From assembly GCA_021295775.1 (NCBI GenBank), contig JAGWBS010000004.1, positions 1 to 55,150 of the forward strand: DNA of 55,150 nucleotides. Reading direction: 5' to 3'. The translations under genes were made by a program, and so were the position numbers. This DNA is from Pseudomonadota bacterium. GTDB taxonomy: Bacteria; Myxococcota_A; UBA9160; SZUA-336. This document shows positions 10,752 through 20,049 of this stretch, one piece after another (the first letter of the stretch is position 1; every line of letters starts with the position of its first letter). Under the pieces are notes generated by a model that saw only the letters and a list, made by a program, of their open reading frames with translations, was not told where the DNA came from and did no database searches.

Positions 10752-11237
10752 ATGACTGATCTCGTCGAAATCCGAAACGCGCGTCGCCAGGACCGGGCGG
10801 CGCTCCTGCGGATGTGGGTCGATCTGGTCGAATACCACCGGGGTCTCGACGCCGCCCTGCCCGTTCCCGCGGAGCTGGAGCGCGGACTGCGGCAGCAGAT
10901 CGACCGCGGAACCGAGCTAGCGAGCCACCAGCTCCAGGTCGCCGAGACCGGGCCCGGACTGATCGGGTTCAGCCTCTCCGAGGCCGTGCCCCTCCCGTCC
11001 GGAAAAAGCGGCGTGCCGGCGGACGGCTGGATCCACGAGCTCTGGGTCGCTCCCGCCTGGCGCCGCGGCGGGCTGGGAAGTCGTCTGGTCGCGGGAGCTC
11101 TGTCCTTCCTGCGGGCGAACGGGGTCGAGCGGATTTCCGTGCGCGTCGAGGCTCTCAACCGTCCGGGTCTGGACTTCTGGCGCGGTCGAGGCTTTGCGGA
11201 GCGCGCGCGGATCCTGGAACGGGACGCCAGCCCTTAG
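10752..11237 (+). CDS. GNAT family N-acetyltransferase
   Basis: 161-residue acetyl-CoA-dependent acyltransferase fold. Motif A is WIHELWVAPAWRRGGLGSRLVAGAL, containing the R-x-x-G-x-G/A pyrophosphate-binding loop (RRGGLGSR); motif B follows with RISVRVEALNRPGLDFWRGRGF. The N-terminal half (IRNARRQDRAALLRMW) is a typical beta1-alpha1 start. ATG at 10752 is chosen because conservation begins there; TAGGAT at 10732-10737 could be its -10. Substrate unknown; the family includes protein, antibiotic and small-metabolite acetyltransferases. Confidence 0.85.
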   Translation: MTDLVEIRNARRQDRAALLRMWVDLVEYHRGLDAALPVPAELERGLRQQIDRGTELASHQLQVAETGPGLIGFSLSEAVPLPSGKSGVPADGWIHELWVAPAWRRGGLGSRLVAGALSFLRANGVERISVRVEALNRPGLDFWRGRGFAERARILERDASP

Positions 11238-11436
11238 CCGGTATCCGGAAGCCGCTCCTCACCGGACGCTCGCCCGAGCGTCCAGGGGGGGCCCGGAGAG
11301 GCGTGTCCCCCCTCCGGGTCGGCCCGCGGGCAGCGTGCGGCCGACGCGGTACGGCCCTGGACCGCGGGGGGCTTCATTGTATCCTTCCTGCCTGAGCCGG
11401 GCCGGTCTCGAGCGGGAATGGCCCTGTGTGGAGGGC

Positions 11437-12888
11437 ATGCGAGTTTCGGGGCGAATGTTGTGGATCCGGTTGTCCGGCTTGGGGCGGCGGCTCGGGGTCG
11501 TGTCGGGACGCTCTGCGTTCCGGATCGGCCCGAGGTTCACCTGGCCGCTCGCTTCCGGGGTCTTCCTTCTGGCCGGATGGACGACGTACGGCGCGGTGCA
11601 GGCGCTGCAGTCGTCCGGCTCTCCGGCTTCGGGGCGGATCGAGATCTCCGCGCCGGAAGCTCCGCCGAGCGACGCTTCGCTCGAAGCCGAAGCGCTCCCG
11701 CCCGTCGCCTCCGATTCCACGCCGCCCGTGCCGATCCGGGAGGCTCCCGCGACCTCCGCTGTTCGACCCGGGGCCGAATGGCCGCGGGTCACGGCCGGGC
11801 GCATGCAGCCCGGAAGCACGCTCGGCAACGCTCTGGGGTCCAGAGGCATCAGCCCCAGCGTCGTCCATCAGGTGGCGACTTCCATGCGCCCGGTGTTCGA
11901 TTTCCGGCGCGCGCGCCCGGGCGACGCCTTCGAGCTGCGCGAGGGCCGGGGCGGCGAACTGCTGTCTTTCGAGTATCGACCCGACCGCGAGACCATCTAT
12001 CGCCTGGATCGAGAGGCGGGAGGCGGGCTGGTGGCGACCCGGCAGACGGCACCGCTCGAGGGGCGCGTGCGGACGCTGGCGGGAGTCATCGAGACCTCGG
12101 TTTTCGATGCCTTCATCGATCAGGGCGAATCGCCGGCGCTGGTGCACGCGTTCGCCGACCTGTTCGCCTGGGACGTCGACTTCTCCCGCCAGGTTCAGCC
12201 CGGCGACGAGATCCGGCTGATCTACCGCAAGTTCTACGACGGCGCCGGCTTCGTGCGCTATGGGGAGATCCTGGCGGCGGAGTACCGCACGGCCGAGCGC
12301 GCCTACACCGCTCTGTACTTCGAGGACCACGAAGGCCGCGCGGGCTACTTCACGCCCGTAGGCCATTCGCTGCGCAGGGCTTTCCTGCGCGCTCCCTTGG
12401 ACTACTCGCGCATCAGCTCTCGATACTCCAAGTCCCGGTTGCATCCGATCCTCAAGATCCGGCGGCCGCACGAAGGCATCGATTACGCCGCCCCGAGGGG
12501 AACCCCCGTCTGGGCGGTGGCCGATGGCGTGGTGGTTTTCGCCGCCCGCAACGGCGGCTTCGGACGGCTGGTCAGGCTGCGCCACCCCAACGGGTTCGAA
12601 ACCTACTACGGCCATCTCTCGCGCTACGGCAAGGGGATTCGGGTCGGGCGCCAGGTGAGGCAGAAGGACGTGATCGGCTACGTCGGCTCGACGGGTCTGT
12701 CCACCGGCCCGCACCTGGACTACCGGGTGAAGGTGAGCGGCCGCTACGTCGACCCCATGAAGCTCGAGTTCCCCAAGGGCCGGCCGGTCTCGGTCGAGGA
12801 TCGCGAGCGCTTCGAGCGGGTCGTGGACGAGCGGCTTGGCCAGCTTCGCGAGCTGCAGCCTCCCCCGCCGTTGGAGGCTTCGCTCTAG
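11437..12888 (+). CDS. M23 family metallopeptidase with OapA/LysM-like N-terminal region (MepM-like)
   Basis: Envelope peptidoglycan hydrolase-type protein of 483 residues with one N-terminal membrane anchor (WPLASGVFLLAGWTTYGAV). Layout: anchor, Pro/Ala/Ser-rich linker (~60-110), substrate-loading domains with MQPGSTLGNALGSRGIS and QPGDEIRLIYRK, then the C-terminal M23 domain. Zinc-site motif HEGID gives His345/Asp349; TYYGH gives His393. The terminal motif is GPHLDYRV (His426, Asp428) where most M23 enzymes have HxH, so the third zinc ligand is Asp, not His. ATG 11437 follows GGAGG closely; ATG 11455 is an alternative. TATCCT at 11380-11385 is a possible -10. Family members cleave peptidoglycan cross-links. 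Confidence 0.88.
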   Translation: MRVSGRMLWIRLSGLGRRLGVVSGRSAFRIGPRFTWPLASGVFLLAGWTTYGAVQALQSSGSPASGRIEISAPEAPPSDASLEAEALPPVASDSTPPVPIREAPATSAVRPGAEWPRVTAGRMQPGSTLGNALGSRGISPSVVHQVATSMRPVFDFRRARPGDAFELREGRGGELLSFEYRPDRETIYRLDREAGGGLVATRQTAPLEGRVRTLAGVIETSVFDAFIDQGESPALVHAFADLFAWDVDFSRQVQPGDEIRLIYRKFYDGAGFVRYGEILAAEYRTAERAYTALYFEDHEGRAGYFTPVGHSLRRAFLRAPLDYSRISSRYSKSRLHPILKIRRPHEGIDYAAPRGTPVWAVADGVVVFAARNGGFGRLVRLRHPNGFETYYGHLSRYGKGIRVGRQVRQKDVIGYVGSTGLSTGPHLDYRVKVSGRYVDPMKLEFPKGRPVSVEDRERFERVVDERLGQLRELQPPPPLEASL

Positions 12889-12920
12889 GGAGCCGTTCCC
12901 GGGCGGGTACACTAGGGCTC

Positions 12921-13349
12921 ATGGGGCTGGAGCGATTCGAGGCGCTGGCGGAGGAGTTGGCCCGGCGCCAGGCGCAACTTCCGGAGCGCCTCTCCGCCGC
13001 GAGAGAGGCGGCCGAAGCGCTTCGCCAGCGCGCCGCGGCTGCCGTGGCGGCGTTCGTGACCCGCGCCCGCGCGCTGGGGGCGGAGCACTTGGGCGACGTT
13101 GTCGTCTCGGAGGTGGAACCCGACGAAAAGCACGTCGACTGCCTGCAGTTCAGCGTCGAGCGCGGCAGGCACGTACTGCTGTGCGTCGCGATCGCGGGAG
13201 AATCCGGGGGGAAGATTCGCCTGGTCGGACCGTTCCGCCGCGGCAAGACCGAGGGTCCCTGCGCAGACCAGCCGCTGCGGGGCCCCGAAGTGGAGGCCGC
13301 GCTCGATCAGGGCTTGCTCGACCTGCTGCGCGGGGCCAGCGAGGCGTGA
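12921..13349 (+). CDS. Hypothetical protein, coiled-coil N-terminus
   Basis: 142 residues, no family recognised. Residues ~5-60 are a strongly helical Ala/Glu/Arg-rich segment compatible with a coiled coil (RFEALAEELARRQAQL). The second half is beta-like (CLQFSVERGRHVLLCVAIA, KIRLVGPFRRGKTEGPC). ATG start preceded by TACACTAGGG (TACACT 12908-12913), leaving almost no leader. It sits between the M23 peptidase and glutamate-cysteine ligase in the same direction, with 28 bp to the latter. Confidence 0.5.
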   Translation: MGLERFEALAEELARRQAQLPERLSAAREAAEALRQRAAAAVAAFVTRARALGAEHLGDVVVSEVEPDEKHVDCLQFSVERGRHVLLCVAIAGESGGKIRLVGPFRRGKTEGPCADQPLRGPEVEAALDQGLLDLLRGASEA

Positions 13350-13377
13350 TCCCGAACGCCGACGTCGGAGTCGTGGC

Positions 13378-14745
13378 GTGACCCTCACCCGCGACGATCC
13401 CGAACTCGCCCAGACTCTCACCCGGCGCGAGCAGATGGTGGATTACATCCGCGCCGGAGAGACGCCTCGGGAGCAATGGCGCGTCGGAACCGAACACGAA
13501 AAGCTGGGGCTGTCTCTGGATACGCTGGAACCGGTTCCCTATTCGGGACCGCGCGGGATTCGCGCGCTGCTGGAGGTTCTCCACCGGGACTACGGCTTCG
13601 ATCCGCTGCTGGAAGAGGGCAACCTCATCGGACTCGAACGGCAGGGCACCAGCATCACCCTGGAGCCGGGCGGTCAACTCGAATTGGCCGGAGCTCCGCT
13701 GGTCACGCTCCACGAGACCTGCCGCGAGTTCAACGACCACATCGCGCTGCTCAAGCGCGTCTCGGAGCCGCTGGGGATCGTGTGGCTCGGGATCGGTCTT
13801 CATCCGCTCGTTTCGACCGCGGACGCTCCGCGCATCCCGCGCCAGCGCTACACGATCATGCGCGAGTACCTGGGGGAGCGCGACGAGCTGGGCCTGGACA
13901 TGATGCACCGGACGGCGGGCGTGCAGGCCAGCTTCGACTTCAGCGACGAGACGGATCTGGCGCTCAAACTGCGCGTCGCGCTGGCGGCGTCGCCGCTGCA
14001 GACCGCCCTGTGGGCCAACTCCAGCGTCTCGGGCGGCAAGCCCAACGGCTTCGCCTCCAGGCGCGCCTACGTCTGGCGCCGCACCGATCCCGACCGTTGC
14101 GGACTGCTTCCGTTCGCCTTCGAGGCGGGTTTCGGCGCGGACACCGCCTATCGGCGCTACGTCGAGTGGGCGCTCGACGTGCCGATGTTCTTCATCCTCC
14201 GCGAGGGCCGGCACGTTCCGATGCGCGGCCGGACGTTCCGCGACTACTTCGAGCGGGGTTTCGAGGACTGGCGGCCGACATTGGCCGACTGGAGCCTGCA
14301 CCTGACGACGCTTTTTCCCGAGGTGCGGGTCAAGCGCCTGATCGAGGTGCGCGGCGCGGACGCCGTGCCGCCTCGCCTGGTGTGCGCGCTTCCCGCGTTC
14401 TGGAAGGGAATCTTCTACGACGAGCAGTCGCTCGGCGCCGCTTTCGAGCGCCTGCGGGGCTGGGACCACGCCGCCGTCGACCGGCTGCATCTGGACGTGT
14501 CGCGGGCGGGTCTGTCGGCGGCCGCGCCGGACGATTCGGCGTTGGGGGTGGCGCGCGAGCTGATCGATCTGTCCGCCGCGGGCCTGCGCCGGCAGCGGGC
14601 CATGAACGCGTCGGGGCAGGACGAGGCGATCTTTCTGGAGCCGCTGTACGAAATCGTGGAGCGCGGGACCGCACCCTGCCATGATCTGATCGAGAACATC
14701 GACGGTGAAGACTCCCACCGCCTGGTCGAATACGCTCGCTACTGA
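13378..14745 (+). CDS. gshA: Glutamate-cysteine ligase, plant/proteobacterial (GCS2) type
   Basis: ATP-dependent ligation of glutamate and cysteine, the first step of glutathione synthesis. The 455-residue length and motifs fit the plant-like class: VGTEHEKLG near the N-terminus, EEGNLIGLERQGTSITLEPGG (ATP/glutamate site), MHRTAGVQASFDFS, WANSSVSGGKPNGF, and RLIEVRGADAVPPRL. GTG start at 13378 lies 7 nt after GGAG (13367-13370); ATG 13435 would remove the conserved TRREQ segment. No gshB is in the window, so the second enzyme must be elsewhere or the product feeds another thiol pathway. Confidence 0.93.
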   Translation: MTLTRDDPELAQTLTRREQMVDYIRAGETPREQWRVGTEHEKLGLSLDTLEPVPYSGPRGIRALLEVLHRDYGFDPLLEEGNLIGLERQGTSITLEPGGQLELAGAPLVTLHETCREFNDHIALLKRVSEPLGIVWLGIGLHPLVSTADAPRIPRQRYTIMREYLGERDELGLDMMHRTAGVQASFDFSDETDLALKLRVALAASPLQTALWANSSVSGGKPNGFASRRAYVWRRTDPDRCGLLPFAFEAGFGADTAYRRYVEWALDVPMFFILREGRHVPMRGRTFRDYFERGFEDWRPTLADWSLHLTTLFPEVRVKRLIEVRGADAVPPRLVCALPAFWKGIFYDEQSLGAAFERLRGWDHAAVDRLHLDVSRAGLSAAAPDDSALGVARELIDLSAAGLRRQRAMNASGQDEAIFLEPLYEIVERGTAPCHDLIENIDGEDSHRLVEYARY

Positions 14746-14764
14746 GTTCTTGGGACGCATCTCG

Positions 14765-14792
14765 TTGACCCGCGGGACGATGGGGTTAGCCT
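14765..14792 (+). promoter_or_regulatory. Candidate sigma-70 promoter of lon
   Basis: TTGACC (14765-14770), a 16-bp spacer, then TAGCCT (14787-14792). Transcription would begin near 14799, leaving a leader of ~10 nt that includes the GAGGTGA ribosome site (14797-14803). The -10 has C at its fifth position like other candidates in the window. No CIRCE-type heat-shock repeat is seen. Confidence 0.5.
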
Positions 14793-14808
14793 TCGCGAGG
14801 TGAGCGAT

Positions 14809-17157
14809 ATGCCCAGCTTCGAGGTCCGCATCGGCGGCGAATCGATTGCGGTTCCCGCCGAGCTCCCCCTGCTTCCGGTTCGGAATACCGCGGTTTTTCC
14901 GGGGGTTACGCTCCCGCTGAGCGTCGGTCGCGCGCGTTCCCTGGCGGCGGTCCAGCACGCGGTCAAGCAGGGCGGCCTGCTCGCCGTCGTCCCCCAGCGC
15001 GCCCCGGACACCGAGCAGCCCAGCCGGGACGAGCTGTTCGGGCACGGCTGCGTCACCAAGATCGTGCACCGGGTCGACACCGGCTCCGGTCTGTCCGTGG
15101 TGGTGGTCGGTCTGGCGCGCTTCCGGATCGCCTCGCTGCTGGGAGGAGATCCGTTCCAGCGGGTCGGCATCGAAGTCGTGCACGACGAGATCGACCAGAC
15201 CCCCGAGACCGAGGCCGCCAAACGCACGGTTCTGAGGCTCGCCAGGGAGCTGGTCGAGCTGCGCGAGGATCTGCCGGACGAGGCGATCGAGATGCTCGGC
15301 CGCGTCGAGGACCCCGCGCGGCTGGCGGACCTGATCGCCTTCAACAGCGGCAGCCTTCCGATCGAAGAGAAGGTCGGGCTGCTGGGGCAGGGCAACGTGT
15401 TGGCGCGGCTGCGCGTGGTTATCCGCTACCTGATGCGCGAGATCCGCGTGGCGCGGGTCTCGCGCGAGTTCGCGGAGCGGGCCGCCGGCGAGATCGACGA
15501 GGGACAGCGCAAGAAGCTGCTGCGCGAGCAGCTGCGCAAGATTCGCGACGAGTTGGGCGAGACCGACGAGCAGGGCGGCGAGGCCGACGAGCTGCGCGAG
15601 CGGCTGGAGGCGGCACGTCTTCCCGACGAGGTCTGGAGCGTGGCGGAGCGCGAGGTCAACCGCCTGTCCGGGATCCCGGCGCACTCGCCCGAGCGCTCGG
15701 TTTCGCGGACCTACGTCGAGTGGATCCTGGATCTTCCCTGGCTGGAGGAGACCAGCGACAACCTGGAGCTGGGCCAGGCGCGCGAGATCCTGGAAGAGGA
15801 CCACTTCGGTCTGGAGAAGGTCAAGGAGCGCATCCTCGAGTATCTGGCGGTGCGCCGGCTGGTCGAGGCTCCCAAGGGGCCGATTCTGTGCTTCGTCGGC
15901 CCCCCCGGAGTCGGCAAGACCTCGCTGGGCAAGTCGATCGCGCGCGCGATGGAGCGCCGCTTCGTGCGCTGTTCGCTGGGGGGAGTGCGCGACGAAGCCG
16001 AAATCCGCGGACACCGGCGCACCTACGTCGGGGCGATGCCCGGGCGCATTCTGCAGAGCCTGAAGAAGGCGGCGACCCGCAACCCGGTCTTCGTGCTCGA
16101 CGAGATCGACAAGGTGGGCATGGACTACCGCGGCGATCCGTCGGCGGCGCTGCTCGAGGTGCTCGACCCGGAGCAGAACCACACCTTCAGCGACCACTAC
16201 CTGGAGCTGCCGTTCGATCTGTCCAAGGTGCTCTTCATCGCCACCGCCAACCGCAGCGACACCATCCCCCCGCCGCTGCTCGACCGCATGGAGGTGATCG
16301 AACTGCCCGGCTACACCATGCGCGAGAAAGTCGAGATCGGCCGGCGCTTCCTGCTGCCCCGCAAGCTCGAGGAGCACGGACTCGCCCCCGAGGCGCTCGA
16401 AATCTCCGACGCGGTTCTGCGCGAGATCGCCGAGAGCTACACGCGCGAGGCCGGCGTCCGCAATCTGGAGCGGAACATCGCCGCGCTGGTGCGAAAGACC
16501 GCGCTGCGAGTGGCCGAGGGCGGAGCGCCGCCGGCCATCGACCGCGAAGCCGTGGAGGAGCTGCTGGGTCCCGCCCAGTTCCGCGCCGACCGGGCCGAGC
16601 GCATCGAGCAGCCGGGCGTTGCGACGGGGATGGTCTGGACGCCCGTCGGCGGGGACATCGTCTTCGTCGAGACGGCCCTGATGAAGGGCAAGCCCGGGCT
16701 GAATCTGACCGGACAGCTCGGCGACGTCATGCAGGAGTCGGCGGAGGCCGCGCTTTCGTACCTGAGGGCGAACGCGGAGGCGCTGGGCATCGAACCGGAT
16801 GTGTTCGACGAGAGTCGGATCCACATCCACGTCCCCGCGGGCGGAATGCGCAAGGACGGACCTTCGGCCGGCGTGACCATGATCGTGGCGCTGGCGAGCC
16901 TGCTGAGCGGACGCCCGGTGCGGGGCGACGTGGCGATGACGGGCGAGATCACTCTGCGCGGCCAGGTCCTGCCCGTCGGCGGCGTCAAGGAGAAGCTGCT
17001 GGCGGCGCACCGGGCGGGGATCGGGGAGATCATGCTGCCCCGGCGCTGTCTGAAGGACCTCGAAGAAGTCCCGCGCGAGGTTCTGGACGACTTCAAGATC
17101 TTCCCGCTGGACGAGTCGATCGAGGCGATATCCGAGGCGGTCGGCATCGGTGCCTGA
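14809..17157 (+). CDS. lon: ATP-dependent Lon protease
   Basis: Cytoplasmic AAA+ serine protease degrading misfolded and regulatory proteins. 782 residues: N-terminal substrate domain beginning [15 protein letters not shown], a coiled region, the AAA+ module with Walker [10 protein letters not shown] (364-372), Walker B VFVLDEID, sensor region [10 protein letters not shown], and the C-terminal protease domain with catalytic Ser686 (DGPSAGV) and Lys729 ([14 protein letters not shown]), spaced 43 residues apart as in E. coli Lon. ATG 14809 is preferred over GTG 14800 because GAGGTGA lies 5 nt upstream of it. The 3' end overlaps the DUF6178 gene by 8 nt. Confidence 0.97.
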   Translation: MPSFEVRIGGESIAVPAELPLLPVRNTAVFPGVTLPLSVGRARSLAAVQHAVKQGGLLAVVPQRAPDTEQPSRDELFGHGCVTKIVHRVDTGSGLSVVVVGLARFRIASLLGGDPFQRVGIEVVHDEIDQTPETEAAKRTVLRLARELVELREDLPDEAIEMLGRVEDPARLADLIAFNSGSLPIEEKVGLLGQGNVLARLRVVIRYLMREIRVARVSREFAERAAGEIDEGQRKKLLREQLRKIRDELGETDEQGGEADELRERLEAARLPDEVWSVAEREVNRLSGIPAHSPERSVSRTYVEWILDLPWLEETSDNLELGQAREILEEDHFGLEKVKERILEYLAVRRLVEAPKGPILCFVGPPGVGKTSLGKSIARAMERRFVRCSLGGVRDEAEIRGHRRTYVGAMPGRILQSLKKAATRNPVFVLDEIDKVGMDYRGDPSAALLEVLDPEQNHTFSDHYLELPFDLSKVLFIATANRSDTIPPPLLDRMEVIELPGYTMREKVEIGRRFLLPRKLEEHGLAPEALEISDAVLREIAESYTREAGVRNLERNIAALVRKTALRVAEGGAPPAIDREAVEELLGPAQFRADRAERIEQPGVATGMVWTPVGGDIVFVETALMKGKPGLNLTGQLGDVMQESAEAALSYLRANAEALGIEPDVFDESRIHIHVPAGGMRKDGPSAGVTMIVALASLLSGRPVRGDVAMTGEITLRGQVLPVGGVKEKLLAAHRAGIGEIMLPRRCLKDLEEVPREVLDDFKIFPLDESIEAISEAVGIGA

Positions 17158-18274
17158 CACGCTTCCCGGCGCGGCCCGGAGGCCGTCTCGGGGCTTCGAG
17201 TTGCTGCGGCTTTCCCGCCGCGACCGGGCCGAGGCCCGCCGCAGGCTGGCCGATTTGACGCCCCAGGCCCAGGCCGACGCCTGCCGCGAGCTGCGGCCGG
17301 AGGTCCGGGCCGAGTTCTTCGGGCTGCTCGAAAGCCCAGAACAGATCGTTCCGCTGCTGCCCGAGGCCGAGCTGGTGCACAGCGTCCTCGCCGGCGGCAT
17401 GAGCGAGGCAGCCTGGCTGCTGGAGCTGGCGACCCCCGAACAGCGTCTGGCCTGCTTCGATCTGGACTGCTGGCACGGCGAGGAGCTGCAGCTCGAACGC
17501 GTCGACGAGTGGCTCGACGCGTTGGTCGAAGCCGGCCGCCCCACGCTGGCCCGCGCGCTGGGAGAGCTGGACCTGGAGCTTGTGCTGCTGTCCCTGTGGC
17601 GCGAGACCCGCGTGGTCGTGATCGATCGAGAGGACGACCCTCCGGACGGATTCTTCTCGCCCGACGGGATGGTCTATTTCGAGGTCGGGGACGAGGGCTC
17701 GACTCACCGGGTCCACGAGATCGCCCACGCCACCCACTCTCAGGACTCTCCGCTCTACTGGCGCATCGTCTATGGACTGCTCTTCGAGACGCGCACGGAG
17801 TGCGAAGAGAACGCTCTGCGCTGGCACGCGCGCCGGCTCAACGATCTGGGCTTTCCCGAGCGTTCCGACGCGATGCTCGTCTACCGCCCGCTGCCTCCCG
17901 AACAGGTCGAGGATTTCGGCCGCGCGGAACTGTCGAGCGGCGTCGCGGTCGCCCACGATCTTCCGCGCCAGTTCGGCGGCACGCTTCTGGCCGAGGCGCT
18001 GGCGGAGCTGCCCCCCGCGTCGGCCTCCGACGCGCTGGGGCAGGTTCTGGCGGTGGCGAACTGGCTGGCCGTCGCCGATCGGTTGCGCCTGTCCGAGTCG
18101 GAATCGATCCCCACCGCGCTCGGCAAGGCGGTGCGGGGCATCGATGGCGGGCTGCGCGAGCTGGTGCGCCGGCGCAATCAGCCGCCGGCCGAAGTCCTCG
18201 CCCGCACGCGCGCCATCGATCTGTTCCGCGCCGGCGCGACTCTCGACCTGGAGTTGCGCGGCCCCTACCGCTGA
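17150..18274 (+). CDS. DUF6178 family protein
   Basis: 374 residues resembling the uncharacterised DUF6178 family, which I associate mainly with deltaproteobacterial genomes. Mostly helical: Arg-rich N-terminus, then PEVRAEFFGLLESPEQIVPL, a WHGEELQLERVDEWLDAL segment, and an acidic block DREDDPPDGFFSPDGMVYFEV. No signal peptide or membrane segment. GTG at 17150 overlaps the lon stop by 8 nt, so translation is probably coupled to lon. The family's function is not known; the coupling suggests a possible protein-quality-control role (inference). The end overlaps a convergent Nudix gene by 10 nt. Confidence 0.75.
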   Translation: MPDTLPGAARRPSRGFELLRLSRRDRAEARRRLADLTPQAQADACRELRPEVRAEFFGLLESPEQIVPLLPEAELVHSVLAGGMSEAAWLLELATPEQRLACFDLDCWHGEELQLERVDEWLDALVEAGRPTLARALGELDLELVLLSLWRETRVVVIDREDDPPDGFFSPDGMVYFEVGDEGSTHRVHEIAHATHSQDSPLYWRIVYGLLFETRTECEENALRWHARRLNDLGFPERSDAMLVYRPLPPEQVEDFGRAELSSGVAVAHDLPRQFGGTLLAEALAELPPASASDALGQVLAVANWLAVADRLRLSESESIPTALGKAVRGIDGGLRELVRRRNQPPAEVLARTRAIDLFRAGATLDLELRGPYR

Positions 18275-18921
18275 GCCGGGCCTCCCAGGTCATTGGGGTA
18301 GGGAGTCGTGGAGGGCAGCGAGAGACCCAGCACTTCCGCCAGACCTTCGAGGATGCGGTAGGTGATCCCCCAGACTTTGTAGTCGCGAAAGGCGAAGGCC
18401 GGAAAGACGCCCCGGTAGTCGTCCCGCTCGAGCAAGTAGGTGGATGCGGACGCGGGGTCGAAGATCCAGCGCAGGGGGATCCAGACGGTGGAGGCGACCT
18501 CGTGATTGGGGATCGGCCGGGGGCGCCGTGGGAGTTCGTAGACGAAGGGCGACACGCGCACCCGCCGGACCTCGGGGAAGCGCCTCGCCTGGCCGTCGTT
18601 GCTGAAGTCGTCGAGTCGGCCCAGCGCTGCGGGGAGCGGGACCCCGACTTCCTCCAGAGTCTCTCGCGCCGCGGTCTCGGCCAGGTCCCGGTCGCCGGAA
18701 TCGCGCCGGCCCCCGGGGAAGGCCATCTGGCCCGACCAGGGATCGTCGTCGCGCGCGGCGCGCTCGATGAACAGCAGCTCGGGCGAGGCGGAGCCGGGAG
18801 ATTCATGGAAAATCAGGGCGACCGCGGCCTCGCCCCCGGGCGATTCCGGAGCGCTCTCGATGCGCGCCCGGTGGCTGCCGACGCACCGGCGGATCCTGGC
18901 GCTGTCGGCGGATCTCGACAC
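18265..18921 (-). CDS. Nudix hydrolase, CoA pyrophosphatase-like
   Basis: 218-residue protein with a full Nudix box: GGRRDSGDRDLAETAARETLEEVGV fits Gx5Ex7REUxEExGU, with the metal-binding REtleEvG core, preceded by WSGQMAFPGG as in NudL-type CoA pyrophosphatases (NUDT7/8-like). Later VSPFVYELPRRPRPIPNHEV also fits that group. GTG 18921 is chosen as start because upstream residues look non-coding; the exact start is uncertain. Likely cleaves CoA or acyl-CoA to phosphopantetheine products. Convergent with the DUF6178 gene (10-nt overlap of 3' ends). Confidence 0.83.
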   Translation of the reverse strand: MSRSADSARIRRCVGSHRARIESAPESPGGEAAVALIFHESPGSASPELLFIERAARDDDPWSGQMAFPGGRRDSGDRDLAETAARETLEEVGVPLPAALGRLDDFSNDGQARRFPEVRRVRVSPFVYELPRRPRPIPNHEVASTVWIPLRWIFDPASASTYLLERDDYRGVFPAFAFRDYKVWGITYRILEGLAEVLGLSLPSTTPYPNDLGGPAQR

Positions 18922-19132
18922 GGCGGGAATCCTACCGGCCCGCACGCCGGTCTGTCCGCCCGCTCCGCTCCGGTTTCCCGATTGCCCCGGGAGCGCGACC
19001 CCAATCGAGAGGAAACGCCGGCTCATCGACGAGACGCTCGGGACCGGACTGCGGAGGTCTGCAGCGCCGTTCGGCTGGCCGCTCGAGCCCGCAGGTGACA
19101 CTCTTTCACGACCCACCCGCTCGGGGAGAGAG

Positions 19133-19522
19133 ATGAGTTCGACGCTCCTGACCACCAAGCTGATCGTGCACGATCTCGAGATGACGGCCGCTTTCTATTG
19201 CGACGCCTACGGTTTCGAACGGACCGGCCGCATCCAGGCCGAGATCGCCGGAGAACCCATCGACGAAATTCTTCTCGGCCGGCCGGGGGGTCCCGGGAGC
19301 GGGCTGATTCTGATGAAGTACGTCGACCGGCCCGCGCCCCGGAACGGGGAGGTGGTCCTGGTTTTTTCGACCGACGACCTCGAAGCCCTCTTCGCCCGCG
19401 TCCGCGGCGCGGGCGGCGGAATCTACGTGGAGCCGTACCAGAGCGAGACGACCGACTTCAAAGTCGGGTTCTCGACCGATCCGGAGGGACACCTGATCGA
19501 GAATCTGGAGATCCCCGGGTAG
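19133..19522 (+). CDS. VOC family protein (glyoxalase/dioxygenase fold)
   Basis: 129-residue single vicinal-oxygen-chelate unit: TKLIVHDLEMTAAFYCDAYGFE at the N-terminus, the central VVLVFSTDDLEALFARVRGAGG, and the C-terminal FSTDPEGHLIENLE carrying the usual metal-ligand Glu. The first-strand His/Glu ligand is not obvious, so metal binding is uncertain. ATG behind GGGGAGAG. The family includes glyoxalase I, bleomycin-binding proteins and extradiol dioxygenases; substrate cannot be inferred. A SnoaL-like gene follows after 62 bp. Confidence 0.82.
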   Translation: MSSTLLTTKLIVHDLEMTAAFYCDAYGFERTGRIQAEIAGEPIDEILLGRPGGPGSGLILMKYVDRPAPRNGEVVLVFSTDDLEALFARVRGAGGGIYVEPYQSETTDFKVGFSTDPEGHLIENLEIPG

Positions 19523-19584
19523 AGGGGATCTTCCTCGTCGGGCCGCGCTTCCGCTCGGCTAGTCTCTGGCTGGAGGTGCTGTCC

Positions 19585-20049
19585 ATGGAAGCCGACGAGA
19601 CCACAGACCGCTTCGAGATCCGAGAGTTGCTCGAGCGCTATTCCCACACGGTCGACTTCATGGACTGGGAGCGGCTCGACACGGTTTTCACCGCCGACGC
19701 CACGGTCGATTACACGGCGCTGGCCAACTACTTCGGCGACCGGCCTTATTTCGCGCGGGGCCTGCGGGAAGTTCGCAGGCTGTTCGAGATCATCATCCCG
19801 CCCAACTACGGCACGCTTCACTACATGACCAACCACCTGATCGCCCTTTTCGGCGACCGGGCGCGGGTTCGGACGTACATGCACGTGGGCGGCGGCCACG
19901 AGTTCGGCGGGGTCTATCTGTGCGGCGTCGTGCGAACCGGCGACGGCTGGCGAATCCGCGAATACAGCTGGCTGGCGCACACCCCGTCCCAGCCCGCCGA
20001 CGCCGAGCGCGTGCGCGCCTGGATGCGGGAGCCCGAGGTCTCCGCCTGA
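19585..20049 (+). CDS. SnoaL-like / nuclear-transport-factor-2-fold protein
   Basis: 154-residue cone-fold protein: TTDRFEIRELLERYSHTVDFMDWERLDTVFTADATVDY is the classic SnoaL_4 N-terminal pattern, followed by a HYMTNHLIALFGDRARVRTYMHV strand pair and GDGWRIREYSW near the C-terminus. Such proteins act as small isomerases, dehydratases or hydroxylase partners in catabolism of aromatics and steroids, or are non-catalytic. ATG behind TGGAGGT (19571-19577). TAGTCT at 19560-19565 is a likely -10, giving a short leader. Confidence 0.82.
   Translation: MEADETTDRFEIRELLERYSHTVDFMDWERLDTVFTADATVDYTALANYFGDRPYFARGLREVRRLFEIIIPPNYGTLHYMTNHLIALFGDRARVRTYMHVGGGHEFGGVYLCGVVRTGDGWRIREYSWLAHTPSQPADAERVRAWMREPEVSA

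Noticed and set aside
11264..11283. Perfect 8-bp hairpin GGACGCTC/GAGCGTCC after the GNAT gene
   Set aside because: No T-run on either strand and no conservation evidence; could help mRNA stability but not supportable as a terminator.
13150..17544. 1464-codon open frame on the minus strand opposite gshA and lon
   Set aside because: It is a GC-driven antisense shadow: the opposite strand encodes well-conserved GshA and Lon in full, and the antisense translation is Gln/Arg/His/Asp-rich with no recognisable motif.
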